A stretch of DNA of 64,000 nucleotides, taken from the NCBI GenBank assembly GCA_920105625.2, contig OV050032.1, forward strand, positions 195,734,695 to 195,798,694. The letters run 5' to 3'. The translations under genes and the position numbers were made by a program. The notes under the pieces are model-generated. The model searched no databases, was not told the DNA's origin, and worked only from the letters and a program-made list of their open reading frames with translations. Below, in pieces: positions 46,382 through 58,730 of the stretch; position 1 is the stretch's first letter, and each line of letters opens with the position of its first letter. The stretch comes from Clusia tigrina. Its lineage: Eukaryota > Arthropoda > Insecta > Diptera > Clusiidae.

Positions 46382-48011
46382 AGTTTTCCCACTATACTCG
46401 TACTTCTTAATTCAGTTCACAGTAAGACGCATCCACTATAGAACAGAAAGCCCCCTTCGGCACATATTGCCACTTATGCAGATCTACGCTAGCACTGCAA
46501 TTAGTCAGCAGTTTCATTAAATGCCATTGAGAAGGTACTGAGCCTTTGAGATAAGAAATGATAGGATCCGCATCCTTGTCAGTTGCTGGAATTGATTTTA
46601 CAAGACCTTGAATTGTGCCCAAATCCTCAACAAAACCATGAAATTCTGGAAAGTGTTGAAAGATTCTTTTCAAACACACCAAAAGTCATAATCAATTTAG
46701 TTTAAGCTGGCAAAGCCAGGACTCTTAGCCATTCATGAGGCTTGAGTCTTATTGAACAGTACTGACAATTAACATATTCATCAATTCACTTTATCGATTA
46801 TGCTCTTTAAGCATTGCAGATTTTGAGCCATGAGAGGCAGCGGGGGCACAGCACATCAATACATACAATTGGAACACAACATACTCTCATATCACATGCA
46901 TATCTATAATAATTACTAACATGCAAATGTTCCTATGAAGCATTCACTGCTTGTGAGTTTTCTAAAGAGGTTATAAGGACATTTATAAGCACGCGTGGCA
47001 GGGTTTCTACTATCAAGAGTGCACAGCACATATTGCAACAACAAAATAGCAATTGATTATACTGTAGATGGTGTGTGTGCGAATATGTCCGTAAGCACGC
47101 CTGTGCCTCAATATCTTTTCTGTGTATAAATATTAAACTACTCATCGCATCAAACATGTTTATTGGGGTCAATGTCGTTTGCCAATACTTGTAGTAAGTA
47201 TAAGTATGTAATCGGTGGCATGTCTCGGCCCTTTAAATATGCAACACTGCGGCATAATTTGTTGAACATGGAAGAGGCACCATGTGAAACGAGTCATGTG
47301 TCCTCATAGAACCTTCCTCAATATTGCATTCATAATAGTTCCTCTGATTGCGTGTCTTCCTTTTCGACTTTGTAGCTGAACAAAATTCATTGTTCTAAAC
47401 AGAATGTGATCATTTGTATTGTTACACTTAATTCTTTTCTCTGTTCTCTGCTTTTACATACACAGCCTGTTTACTATCAATATTCAGTGACAAGGAACCA
47501 ACCGGCCTCACAACACTATCACGGAGAGCGTGAAACTTCTATTTGTATACCAACTCCATTGAAGTCTACGAGCAACTCCGAGCAACTAAGCTTACCAATT
47601 TACTATAATTATATTATTAGAATCTGTGAATTATAGGAATATGTTTTGATCCTTTCGGAAATTGTACTGAATTCCTACTGGGTTATTCCATAAATGTACC
47701 TGGATGCTAGCAATTACGCAGATCAGATGAAAACACTTCTTTTGATACTTCAACCAATTCATATTGCCACAACAAATTGATAATCTTCACAAAACCCACT
47801 GCATTGAAACTATTCCTCTAGCAACGCGAGGAAATAAAGCCAAGCAGAATAATTGAAATAATTCCCAAGAATTATACTCACAAATTACGAGTTTATATCA
47901 TATGAAGTAAGACCCCAAATTTTTTGGCCACTATTTCTATTTATGTCTTATTTAATGTCCTAGTAGCGTTACTTTAATATGAAACTCTGCCTAAAATCTG
48001 AAAAAGAGATT
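46382..48011. other. No gene recognised
   Basis: A minus-strand ORF of 91 codons (46682-46407, …EDLGTIQGLVKSIPATDKD…) looks protein-like but is unrecognised and has no visible splice context. The rest shows nothing. Confidence 0.35.
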
Positions 48012-48112
48012 CGAACCAGAGTTCTCATCACTCATCAATCGAACCAGAGTTCTCATCACTCATCAATCGAACCATAGTTCTCATCACTCATCAATCGAAC
48101 CATAGTTCTCAA
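48012..48112. repeat. 28-bp minisatellite, about 3.6 copies
   Basis: Units starting CGAACCAGAGTTCTCATCAC begin at 48012, 48040, 48068 and 48096. A G-to-T change separates the first two units from the last two. Confidence 0.85.
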
Positions 48113-49239
48113 CCTTCCTAGCAGTGTATGGTCAGATGGACAACACATTAACTTTTATCCTGTTCACGAATCCAATACCTTCAGTCATTGGAGTATGCAT
48201 CCCCACATCTGTCCTGACCTGGTATGGTGAATATACATAGTAAATCAATATATTTCCATGCGAATCTGTTTCCTGACCAGTGCATATTGTAGGTGTGGTT
48301 ATGCCTCCTTAATAATTGTCTGAAGGAGAATTATGGCAAACATTTTGGCAGATCTTCTAGCCATTTCGGACACGCCACTTGTTCTCATCAGAGATCCGTC
48401 AATGAAATATATTTATACGGAAATAAACCATAAACCTCAGATCCATTCAATTTCCACAGAATGTCCTGTTTGGCGTACACGAAGGCGGCAATTCATGCAA
48501 TTAAATTGTTATAGAAAAGTGGCCATGGTGGAGATTTCCATAGCGATTTACAATTTCTGAATCTATGAAATCACAACAACAATTTCGGCAATAATTTTAA
48601 AACAAATCAAACTGAGGATTGTGAAGGGGAGGAAAGAAACAACTCACGTAAATTTGCTTTATTTACTGTAGAAGGAACCTTGGAATAGCGAGAATGGCGA
48701 AGCATAGGAAAAACTGTGGGTTTCTTTCTTTGAAACATTTTGCTCGGTGCAATTTGATTTTATTGATGTATTTTGCTTGAAATTCCACACTTCAGCGTGA
48801 ATACGTGAACGCAATTATTGGAGTTCCGAAGTGTTTGCATTAATTGTTACATGAGAACGCTGCGTATTCAGTAATGAAATGTTGATGATATGTTTTTAAA
48901 GCGCAATGTCAACAACAGCAGCACCAACAACAAAGGCAGCTCCTCAATATATAAAAGAGCCTTCCTATGCTACTGCTTTTGGTTGTTTTTGTTGTATCAA
49001 TATTGCCCTATTTTTGCCGGCAATGATAAGAATAAAACCACATTTTCATCGGAGCAAGCAATCAAATTTGGAACACTTCTCAGTACTGAGGCTGGTTGAC
49101 ACTCCACCTTGCCCATCACTGAGGTGTATGCGAAAAACGATCATATTTTATGTTTCTGCACTTCGTATCCGCACACGCCATCGCAACCTAACCTAACATG
49201 CTCTGCTCATGAAGTCCGGTGGAAGCAAAGCAGAAGAGG
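48113..49239. other. No gene recognised; pentamer tail at 49188
   Basis: Two overlapping ORFs at 48890-49196 read through an AACAACAGCAGC region and are not convincing. CAACCTAACCTAACATG at about 49186 is another LINE-like pentamer tail, directly before the 15-bp array. Confidence 0.35.
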
Positions 49240-49434
49240 GACACCTTGAAAGCGGACACCTTGAAGGCGGACACCTTGAAGGCGGACACCTTGAAGGCGG
49301 ACACCTTGAAGGCGGACACCTTGAAGGCGGACACCTTGAAGGCGGACACCTTGAAGGCGGACACCTTGAAGGCGGACACCTTGAAGGCGGACACCTTGAA
49401 GGCGGACACCTTGAAGGCGGACACCTTGCAGGCC
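49240..49434. repeat. 15-bp minisatellite, 13 copies
   Basis: GACACCTTGAAGGCG repeated 13 times almost without change. The first unit has A for G and the last is GACACCTTGCAGGCC. Because the unit is a multiple of three, several frames stay open (DTLKA and HLEGG on plus, AFKVS on minus). These ORFs are a by-product, not genes. Confidence 0.9.
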
Positions 49435-49726
49435 TTATTAGGAGTTGGCATAATCATGGCTTTCCATACATTTGTTTCAATTGGTGTCTGCCACTTCATT
49501 AATTAACACCTCCCTTCCTTAAATAGTGCTGACGGAAGTGCTGATTCTTAACATATTGATTTCTGCAGGCTTATAAAATATTTCAAATAAAATAGGTTGA
49601 CTTCCTCCGTTCTGTGATTTTAAGTAAGCTACGAGGATATCCTGCATACTCTGAGGGATATTGAAAATAGATCAATACAGAGAAATGCACTTTGTAAGGA
49701 AACACAAAACTTTACATAGAAAATTT

Positions 49727-49816
49727 CGGGAAGATGCCTGAGAGCGGGAAGATGCCTGAGAGCGGGAAGATGCCTGAGAGCGGGAAGATGCCTGAGAGTG
49801 GGAAGATGCTCTTGAG
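49727..49816. repeat. 18-bp minisatellite, 5 copies
   Basis: CGGGAAGATGCCTGAGAG repeated four times plus one degenerate unit. Confidence 0.85.
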
Positions 49817-49819
49817 GGG

Positions 49820-51075
49820 AAAGTGCCAGAGTACCTAAATTGTATTGTGGCAGATGTACCAACAACCGTTCACGGACGATTCTTATACAATTTCACAGGT
49901 TATGATCTATTGCCAATTTTTCCACCCCAGTCCACAATAGAAACAAAACAAAACAAAAAAATAGCAAGCAAACAAAATATTCACACCCGTTACAGTAGCT
50001 GAGAAAACTGCAATGGAACGGATAATGACGTGGTTGGCTGTTCAAATGGCCTTTTCACTCACACTATCTAAGTCTGATCTTTGCAACACTAGATTATATT
50101 TTATGGATTATGTTCTAAGGCGACACTTTCGGGATATTTCATCAGGCAAACAACATTTGAAGCAAAATTATGAAAATAGACTAGATTTCTATTTTACGTT
50201 TCTGACAACCAAATTTGAATTCAATTGCCTTTCTGAGAGAAGAATAATTATCTATTCAGTAGAGTGCTTTTGTAAGATATGCAACAGTTACATCAATACA
50301 AGGATATACGTAATAGGAAAATGTAAGGCATGATACTACTAAGATAAGTTTGCCGCCTATGTATGTATATTTCTGTAGCAGATGTCCCAAGAAGTAGAAA
50401 CACGAGGAGAGTACTTAACACATTGACAGTATATTAAAGACTTAATTCTAACGTAGCAAAAAGAAAATAGCATAAAAAATGGTAAAGAGGAGATAGTGAT
50501 ATTCGTGTTGCCAACTCATCTAAATACTACTACCATTTCAACAATTTCTGTAGATCTTGAAAATACTTTCTTAGAGTATTTGAAGGAGAGTCTAACTCAA
50601 AAACAAATCGCGGGAAGTTTAACTTGAATTGCCTTTCAAAAGTGAATTTCACCTCCAGTTGTTTCGAGATATAACAAGTATATGCGAAAGTTAACGATAT
50701 AAGACAGAGAAGTTAACGATATAAGAAGATAAAGCAGAGATTTGAACAATAGAACACTATCACACACTTCCCATCATAACATCTTCCCCGTGCACAAATT
50801 AATGTGAATCGTATAAAATATTCGTTTCGTCGTATCTATCTCTGGTTATCAGCAGGAATCAAGAATAAGGAAAACTGGGACCTTATTTACGAATCTCGAA
50901 TATCGAATATAATATCCACAGACAACTTCGACATGTGCTGTGAACAATTAAAAAGGTTTCCAAATAGCGAAACCTTTCACAAAATAAAATAACATTTGTG
51001 AATCTAAAAAATTATTGCCCACTCGAAATTTGCGCGAAAGGTGAGATAAATAAGCGAGGTTAGGTCCCCCTTTCC
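49820..51075. other. No gene recognised
   Basis: Short ORFs only. A basic/aromatic frame at 50804-50992 precedes the H2B-like segment in another frame and shows no clear histone similarity. Confidence 0.4.
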
Positions 51076-51080
51076 GTCGA

Positions 51081-51299
51081 GAAGACATTGATAAATTTGA
51101 ATGTACTGCGTCTGAGTCGTCACGATTGGCGCAGTACAATAAGGAATCGACTATTACCAACTTCGAGATCCAAACTGCTGTTCGACTTTTGTTGCCTGGC
51201 GAGTTGCCTGAACATGCTGTGAGAGAAGGCGCAAAAGTAGTAACAAAATACACCAGAAACGCCGACGCCGACGCCGACGCCGACCTCCGACAACGATGA
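51081..51299 (+). pseudogene. Histone H2B-like C-terminal half
   Basis: The frame reads [20 protein letters not shown] then [20 protein letters not shown] and VTKYT. This is the well-known end of the H2B histone fold (helix 2 end, helix 3 and the C-terminal helix), with substitutions such as SREIQ to NFEIQ and ELAKHAV to ELPEHAV. After TKYT, where H2B normally ends within a few residues, it continues RN(AD)4LRQR to a TGA at 51297-51299; the repeat is coded by GCCGAC copies. No start codon or N-terminal half is in frame; the frame opens only after a TAA near 51046. It is probably a processed or decayed histone copy, though a diverged variant with a missing upstream exon is possible. Confidence 0.75.
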
Positions 51300-52415
51300 C
51301 GACCACAATCAAGGAATGATCAATTCCATACGCGCTGTCGTGCAGCGCAGAATAAATCCAGATGCTTTTTTCTTGCTGCAGACGTTGGGACCGACACGAA
51401 ATAACTAGGAAAATACCCACAAGAGCCCAGGCAGCCTTCTCGAAATAATTTCAACAGAGCACTTCTCACGAGGTTGAGAACAGGACTTGAGGCGAATTTG
51501 CGACCATTTTCTAAAAAAAAAAATCGCCACACGTGAATAAAACAAAACAAATTTTCCAGGAAACTGGAGAGAAGTCAACCACCAAAAAGGCATTAGAAAG
51601 TTCTCGATATCCACAATATAAATGTCTGATCCGAAATGAGATGTTTGGAAAAATTCAAACAAAATATTTGGGCGCTGATATTTTGACAGCTCAGTTCGTT
51701 TATGCTTCCATTGGGCGAAAAATCAGGACAGGAAAATCAAATATTGAACACGCCCATTTTATTCCAAAAATAATTTAAAACCAGCACAGAAGATTTGGTG
51801 GAAATCGAAGGTCCCTTGCATATGAGAAAGGTTCAACTGCAATGCCTGCAAATGCACTTTTTCCATTTTCAATTTCACAAGACACGAGAAAGAAAAAGGA
51901 AACATGAGAATTGCGTAATTTTTTTCTATTTATTCCACGACTAATCGAAGCCAAAGCACGCTAAACGGAGAAAAGACTTCGAAATAAAGATCAAATTCAA
52001 AACACAGTTTTAAGTTTTTGAATTTTTTATTATTGCAGGTTTTAGATCCTTTAAGGATCCTTTAAATTTCAGCTGTCCATATATAAAGCGTTTATTCAGG
52101 ATCTGACTTTATCCACTTCCTGTAGTCACAAACTTAAGCCATATCCTTGCTGTGTAGTATTTTACCCGAAGCCGAGAGGTGCGTTTTGAGGTCCCAAGGA
52201 CGCCTTTCCCTTTTATTCAGGGAAAGACTAATTAAGTCTTTAATGGATTAACAAATGTCTCCGAATGATTAAATTGGAATAAAAATTTCACTTTATGGAC
52301 TTTTTTCGAAATCGAAGGCGACTCGATTGAAATTTTTTCAAAATCATCAATGTGACTAATTATCTCTTCAGGCTGAGTAATGTGGGTCAGTGGTTGAGCT
52401 ATTGCCGCGTCTTAC

Positions 52416-52540
52416 TGAGGAAACCTTGCAGCATTCCAAATAAAGGCGTCGGTCATTGCCGGCTGAAGGAGGGAAGGAGCGGCCAATACGGCTGAGAGTG
52501 GTAGCTCAAGATACAATGACTTCAAAGGTTCGTTCCATAA
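52416..52540 (-). other. Candidate internal exon (unidentified)
   Basis: The acceptor TATTATATTTCAG (ending at 52541) and donor CA|GTAAGA (52415) enclose 125 nt with one open frame, LWNEPLKSLYLELPLSAVLA…AMTDAFIWNAARF. Splice sites are good but the peptide is not recognised. It could be a chance combination. Confidence 0.25.
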
Positions 52541-53815
52541 CTGAAATATAATATGGGCCGAGAGGGTGATGGGCATCCCACGATAAATATTTAAACTGTA
52601 CATCTACATTACTACTGAGAAGCTGCGACTTTCAGGAGGCTCACAAAGTGAAGAATCAACTTGTATTGAAATGTCGAAAGCACCCTGAAGCCCAGTGAGT
52701 CCCTCATTTTCCGATTCAGTAAACTATGCAAAGAAGTTGGGAAGCCCATTTCAACTTGATATAATAACTTTTTTCACCCAGAGATTCATAACATGTGGAG
52801 AATCATTTGAAACATATCCCATTGTTCCAGCAAATCTTTTATTTTAAGTAATTTATTCCGAAATTTCCAACTTGCATATTCAATGATTTTTTTGGGTGTC
52901 GTTTGAAAAGTCCCCACGACTTTGTTGTTGAGAATTTTGCCAAAATAATGGAATGTCCGGTTAAACAACGTAATTGGGGCGTATGTTTATTGGCGCCAGT
53001 CTCAATCAGGACAATGGGATCCTAACACACAAACTTAAAAGCACAATTTTCTCGTATATTTTAGCACACCTCTTCAAGAAAACCATCTTCATCGATGGTA
53101 TTTCTTCGTTCATTAGAAACGACCAATTGTAAATTTGAAACCAGTTCTCAAAACGTGATTGCAAATTAGTCGTCAAAGAAAACCCAAACTAATTTCAATT
53201 ATTACGAAAATTAGTTCCTTACGATAAGTTTGATCACTGGATTAGATCATTTTGTTGCTCTAAAAACAGCAAATTAATTCTCAAATAGTCAAAGAAGTTT
53301 AATGGGACAAGTGCGGCGTTTACTTCACATCAATGCTATCGCCGCCACGGTCTAATTTCACACTTTCGCGTTTATTGACTTTGATTCATATTTTTCAGTG
53401 CATTTCTGTCATTAATTTGAAGCCTTCTTGCAATGAATCATTGTTAAATGAATATAAAAAACTACATTTTTTTTTAAAAATTTATCTTTATTTATCATTA
53501 AAAATATCTCTCTCACTCTCTTCATTTATCCCACTCATTCTTTCTCTCCTTCTCTTCCTATATCTGTCAACTAAAATGTTCGAATCACACTTTCATATTC
53601 GTGCACACACTTTTACAGCCCCTCTTACAATACGCGGTAATCTCATTGTACCACATTTATTAAAACATTTCCCTTTCCACTCCAAACAGTTGGCCACATC
53701 CCGAACGATGACATTTATCGTTGGACCGAAGCGCGTCCTGCTGCTGCAATTGCCGAGTAGAAATTGTTACCAACTGACTTTGCGGTTGTCCGGCAGGGAA
53801 TCCAACCGACATTTG

Positions 53816-53930
53816 TTAAAGTGCCACATTGCCGAGCAGTGTAAACTGGAGCAATAAATATAGCAGCACGCCGAGCGCTGTCATTGTACCAGGCGCTAAG
53901 AAGCCATACGTAGGGTGCTCTGATTCGAAA
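53816..53930 (-). other. Candidate terminal exon with hydrophobic C-terminus
   Basis: After an acceptor-like TTCCTATTCAG the frame reads FESEHPTYGFLAPGTMTALG then VLLYLLLQFTLLGNVAL and TAA (53818-53816). A hydrophilic piece followed by a hydrophobic end with no tail is the layout of a GPI-anchor signal or C-terminal anchor. The gene family is not recognised and the upstream exon was not found. The overlapping plus-strand ORF 53333-53857 looks less like protein. Confidence 0.35.
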
Positions 53931-53934
53931 CTGA

Positions 53935-55950
53935 ATAGGAACGTCATTGGCAGTTAGTGGGGTACTAGCGCGGAAGTTCCGGATGGTGGTGGCGTTGGTG
54001 GCATCGTATTCAGTGCAAACATAATCATTTCATTGTTGTGTATTTAGTTTGAAGGTGGGAGGGGAAGTTGGAGGGAATGCCTGCATGTCGCGTGCATTAC
54101 GACTACGAAGCGTCGATGGGAATTGAGTGGGTAGAAATATCATTTCTATTAACTTAGTTGCAATCAACACACACACACTCACTTACAGCTGTATGAGTCC
54201 TGTTCTTAATTAGCTATAGAATTACACAAATGAGAAATAAATGAATTATATTTGCACACGGCAAAATGCTTTTACTAAACTTGACTCTTTTTGACTTCAT
54301 ATAATTTCAAATGAATTGCTTTGTTTGGTTGTTTATGAGTTCATGAGAATGAGTACCAGGAACTAAGGCATTAGACTCCAAGTGAACAATATTTAGCAAG
54401 AAGCATTTTCAGGCCAATCCAGGGCAGTGCTCGATACGCTACAAGTCCTACGAGGCCGATTGAATTTAATTAACATCCACGTACTTCAATTCCACAGTAG
54501 GCGCATTCGATTCGTCACTTGTATCGAGCTCGTAACGAGTTGTGCGAATAAAACAGCACTCGAGTAAGTGGTAAACTTGGCAGCTCTGTTTCAACTGTTT
54601 TTTAAACATTTACTTTCTTTATATTTTTTATGCAAACTAATCATCTGAATATAATTTAAATCAAGAGAATAATAATAATTAAAATCAAAAAATAAAATCC
54701 AAAGATTAATTTTTGTTTTCTTTAAATTTAAACAGCTAAAATATAAAAAATCCCGAGGAATTTTTATGGTTCATTTTTAATCTCGTTGGTTTTTAAGCAA
54801 CTTTCAATTTGGAAGCACTTTTCCAGCGAGGATGGAAAAATTCGCTCGTTCAATCCGAGTATATTTGGTCGATAACTTTTCCATACAAATGTCTGTCCTA
54901 TCGTCGATAGAGTGGCGAATCGAATGTGCCTAGTATTAAAAATATGACTTAAGTTTGACCGATGCGAATATTCTCATTCTATGTATCTATGATATCAAGA
55001 GATTCCTTATTAACTATAAGATGTAATAATTCTCTGTTAATTACTGAGATGAGGATAATTTTGTTTCCATGACCCTTCGCTTAGTATAAACAGAGTCAAT
55101 AACACCACCAAAAAAACTTGCAGACAGTTTCCGAGAGTAAAATACTCGTACCATGTAATATACTGGAGAGCAACTTAAAGTTGTGAATGTTTTTCTACCC
55201 ACCCCACAGACTCTATGCCAAATATTCTAACGAATTAACTTTTAACGTTGGGAAGATTTAACACACCGTTGAGGATGTTCTACCAATGCAAGAGATATCC
55301 ATATGTTTGCATATATATATGGGTATATAGAAACACAATTTCAAAATCACTCCCACAATTTTGAACAAAATACCATCAAATTTTACGAAACTGTTTCCAA
55401 AGCATTCGAAATTTATAAGTTCGGTAATATCATTCGAATTTTTCACACCATCTCGAACACCCTCTAATAATTTGGATAAAAGTTACTCATACGCCCTGTG
55501 TGCCAATATCTGTCTGCAGTTTCAAAAATCAGCAAAAGAATTTGACCAATAAATTTATTATGAATGTCAATTGCGGTGTGATTCAGGCCAACAGCAAAAC
55601 CGATTATGACCGCCACTTTGCTCAAGGTCAAAGCAGTTTGAAATTTTGAATTGGCAATAATGAGATTGGAAAAATTGTTGCAAAAGACAAATAAATTCAT
55701 TTCGATTTATTTTTTTCCTTCTATTCCTCTACTCGTGCTATTCATGCCATTGAGGCCATCTAAAGACTACAGCGGAGTACTTCATGCGTATGATAAAGGT
55801 CCATGGTTCATTTTTGCTCTCCTAGGATTGATTCTGGATATATGGAGAGTCTATCACTGATCACATATTCTTGGATATTAACACCGTGCTCACAAAAACC
55901 TTTCAAGGCCTGCAGGCATGCTTTGATTTACTGAAATTATCCTATTTCAC
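53935..55950. other. No gene recognised; probably intronic or intergenic
   Basis: AT-rich sequence. Several frames near 55360-55860 are partly protein-like on the plus strand (for example KGPWFIFALLGLILDIWRVY) but have no clear splice pairing with the exon at 55953. Confidence 0.35.
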
Positions 55951-55952
55951 AG

Positions 55953-56219
55953 TATCATTCTCTTACTTTTGGTTGGCTTCATATTCGCCACCACTAAAAA
56001 CTGTTTCACTGAAGCCTGTTCGCGTTTAAGATCGTTTTGTCAACAGAGGCATCAGAAACCTCGAGGCGAATTCAGCACATCCGATGAGAAAAATGGGGAA
56101 ATGATCCATTTAAGCACTGGTAAGAGGGTAATGTGAATTGTTTTATTAATAATTTGAATCACATTTTCGCAGATACTCGTACTTCATTGCGGAGCTGGGG
56201 CGTTGCAGACCTGAGGTAG
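55953..56219 (+). CDS. Last two exons of a membrane protein gene (unidentified)
   Basis: Exon 55953-56119 follows ATTATCCTATTTCACAG and ends at a GTAAGA donor. A 53-nt intron (56120-56172, ending TTTTCGCAG) leads to a final exon that reaches TAG at 56217-56219. Frames join cleanly (phase 1). The peptide is IILLLLVGFIFATTKNCFTE, then ACSRLRSFCQQRHQKPRGEF, a polar stretch, and after the junction DTRTSLRSWGVADLR. That is the end of a transmembrane helix, a Cys/Arg-rich juxtamembrane stretch and a polar cytoplasmic tail. I do not recognise the family. Earlier exons must lie upstream but were not identified. Confidence 0.5.
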
Positions 56220-57100
56220 CCACATTTCAGTATTTAACTGCATAGTCCGAAGAACAAATATTCTTTGGTTGTAAAGCCTAAATTCAATGTTTATTTAATT
56301 TTCCAGTCTCTCAAAAGAGACTTATAGGACTGAAGAAACCACCTCGATTGCTGTTTGATGTTGATGACTTCACTTATCATGTTAGCTGTTGCTTTCAATG
56401 AAAAAACCGTTTTCAGATCACTCAATACTCGTAAGAAACAAATTTATATGTTCAACCATCAAAGTTGTAGTGAGTGATGGAGCAATACAAAATTTTTGAT
56501 GGAGCAATCCAACACCACCAGCTTTTCCAATGTGACTTATTTCCGAATATCCTTCAGGAAATCTTTAGTAGGTTTCCTGTATTTTTAATTATAAAGAAGC
56601 TTTCATCGCTAATGCATTCAAAGGCGGCAGGTTCTCGAATGCGATGTGCAGCGTGCCTTTAATCGGTAGCAGCTTACACTGTCCAGCGGCCCGGAACGGT
56701 GAAGACGTTCAGTGCGACGTCACTAATGATTACAAATCAGAGGCGAAATGTAGATACAAGGACGTATGAATATCTTGTCTTGCTGGTTGGTTCTCGTTAT
56801 TTCTTCTTCAAATTAATACAGATACGATTATTTGCAGGCAGGCGAGAGAAAGCAACCACACTTGCAAATTGTCGCATACCATTATTATTGAGTATATTGA
56901 GTATTATTGATGTAGGTCTGAAAAATAGATGATATGATGCCATGAATCATGAATGGACTAATGACTTGTGGATCCTTTGGAAACGTAGCAATTAGAAATG
57001 AATTGAGTATGATCGAATTTCTCACCCTCTTTAAATTTCTTGGATTTAAAATGCAACTTTTTTATTTTGCTCATAAGCCGATAGCCCTGGCAGCTAGAGC
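56220..57100. other. No gene recognised
   Basis: Short ORFs only. The dispersed CCCTGGCAGCTAG motif lies at about 57085-57097, directly next to the start of the mariner. Confidence 0.4.
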
Positions 57101-57102
57101 TT

Positions 57103-58290
57103 ATAAAGGGTTTTCCAACAAGAGGTGTTATTTTGAATCACCCGGTATTTCAGAATCTGTCACTTTTGAAGCTTTTATTCTTTGACATTTGACAAGTAGA
57201 AACTACGCCATTACTAAAAATGGAACGATACACGCTTCAACAACGCATCGAAATTATTAAAATTCACTACAAAAATGGTGAAAATCTTGCAGTCACAGTT
57301 CGCAAAACTAAAGCATTTTTGGGTCGTCGTGAAGCACCTTGTCGGACCGCAATACAGAAATTGGTGGAAAAATTCGAGCTGTGGGGAAAAGTTAGTGATG
57401 TGAAGAATAAAACCCGTGCACGTCGCTCAAGAACAACTGAGAATATTGCTGCTGTAGCCCAAAGTGTTGAAAAAAACCCAGGTTTGTCCATTCCTCGTCG
57501 TTCTTTGGAATTGGGCATTCCACAAACGTCATTACACCGTGTTTAGCATAAAGACTTGGGTTGAACTCAAGCCGGCCGATCATCAACAACGTCGTGTCTT
57601 TGCTGATTGGGTCCTTGAAATGCATGAAAATGATCCGGAATTCCATCGAAAAATCATCTTGACTGATGAGGCCCATTTCCACCTCGGTGGCTACGTCAAC
57701 AAGCAAAATTGTCGCATCTGGGGCTCGAAAAACCCAAGAGTTATTGTTGAGAAGCCTCTCCATCCTCAACGTGTGACTGTTTGGTGCGGTTTATGGTCCG
57801 GCGGGGTCATTGGACCTTACTTTTTCGAAAATGAGGTTGGTTCAACAGTTACGGTAAATGGATTGCGCTATCGAGAGATGATTAATGATTTTTTATGTTC
57901 GGAGTTGGATGGAATTGATCTGGACAACGTTTACTTTCAACAAGACGGCGCTACGTGCCACACAAGCAACGAAACCATTGCTCTTTTACGGGAAAAGTTT
58001 CCGGACCGTGTTATCTCTCGAAGAGGTGATCACAATTGGCCACCGAGATCTCGTGATTTAACACCTTGCGACTTCTTCCTTCGGGGCCACGTGAAAGATA
58101 AGGTCTACGCCAACAGCCCAGCGTCGATTCAAGACCTCAAAGATAGAATTCGTGAGGCTATCGAGGACATAAGGCAGCCACTTTGCGATTTGGTTATGGA
58201 AAATTTCATGAAAAGGATATGGTCCTGTAAGCGTGGTCGTGGTGGCCATTTGGCTGATGTTGTTTTTGATTATTAACGGCATACCTTCTA
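57103..58290 (+). mobile_element. mariner-type element, DD41D, 3' end truncated
   Basis: The left end contains GGGTTTTCCAACAAGAGGTG at 57108-57127, inside a TA-rich junction. The transposase remnant follows. After the stop codon at 58274-58276 only about 15 bp of element-like sequence can be followed, and no matching right TIR was seen. The copy has therefore lost its 3' terminus. Confidence 0.7.
57220..58276 (+). pseudogene. DD41D mariner transposase (broken)
   Basis: ATG 57220 begins MERYTLQQRIEIIKIHYKNG. A TAG falls at 57544-57546 in the ancestral frame, then a deletion of about 30 nt near 57560 shifts the frame, and 57565-58276 is open to the end. Catalytic motifs are ILTDEAHFH, YFQQDGATCH and, after 41 residues, the third aspartate in RDLTPCDFF. 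The 41-residue spacing places it in the DD41D (rosa-type) lineage, distinct from the DD34D mariner at 30427. It cannot make an intact transposase. Confidence 0.85.
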
Positions 58291-58730
58291 TACACAATGG
58301 GTCACATCATCAGCAGAACCAAAGCATATTTCCAACTAAATTGTTTCACCATGATTTGGTGATTCTTCTACAAGCCCTAGAGATAGAGAGTGGATCAGTT
58401 TTTTTACTGAAAGCATTTTTCACGCCATTAGGACCAAATACTAGAGTATGGGCCTATATTCCGGAGGAGGTTCATATCCAGAAGAACACAGGCCCCGAAT
58501 AGTTCACTGCGTGGGACGAAATTAGTTCCATTAACATAAATACTCAAATGCAGATTTACTTTTATATTTAATAACCGAATGCGATAAACTGGGTGGTGCT
58601 GCGCAACTCGGAACATTCACCCTACCCGAGAGAAGGAGGAGAACATGCGAACAGTGCATCTCCATTCAAGCATATTCCCAGAAAGGTTCATGAAAAATTT
58701 TTGAGTATAAATTTGGTTATTGTTCTGTGA

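Noticed and set aside
48003..48030. tRNA-like B box (GGTTCGAATC on the minus strand)
   Set aside because: It lies in a 28-bp minisatellite. No A box at the right distance and no cloverleaf.
49240..49434. CRISPR-like array or repeat-protein gene
   Set aside because: Units are direct 15-bp repeats with no spacers. The ORFs exist only because 15 is divisible by three.
53333..53857. 174-codon plus-strand ORF
   Set aside because: Low-complexity leucine/serine runs from CT-rich sequence. The opposite strand has a more protein-like candidate exon.
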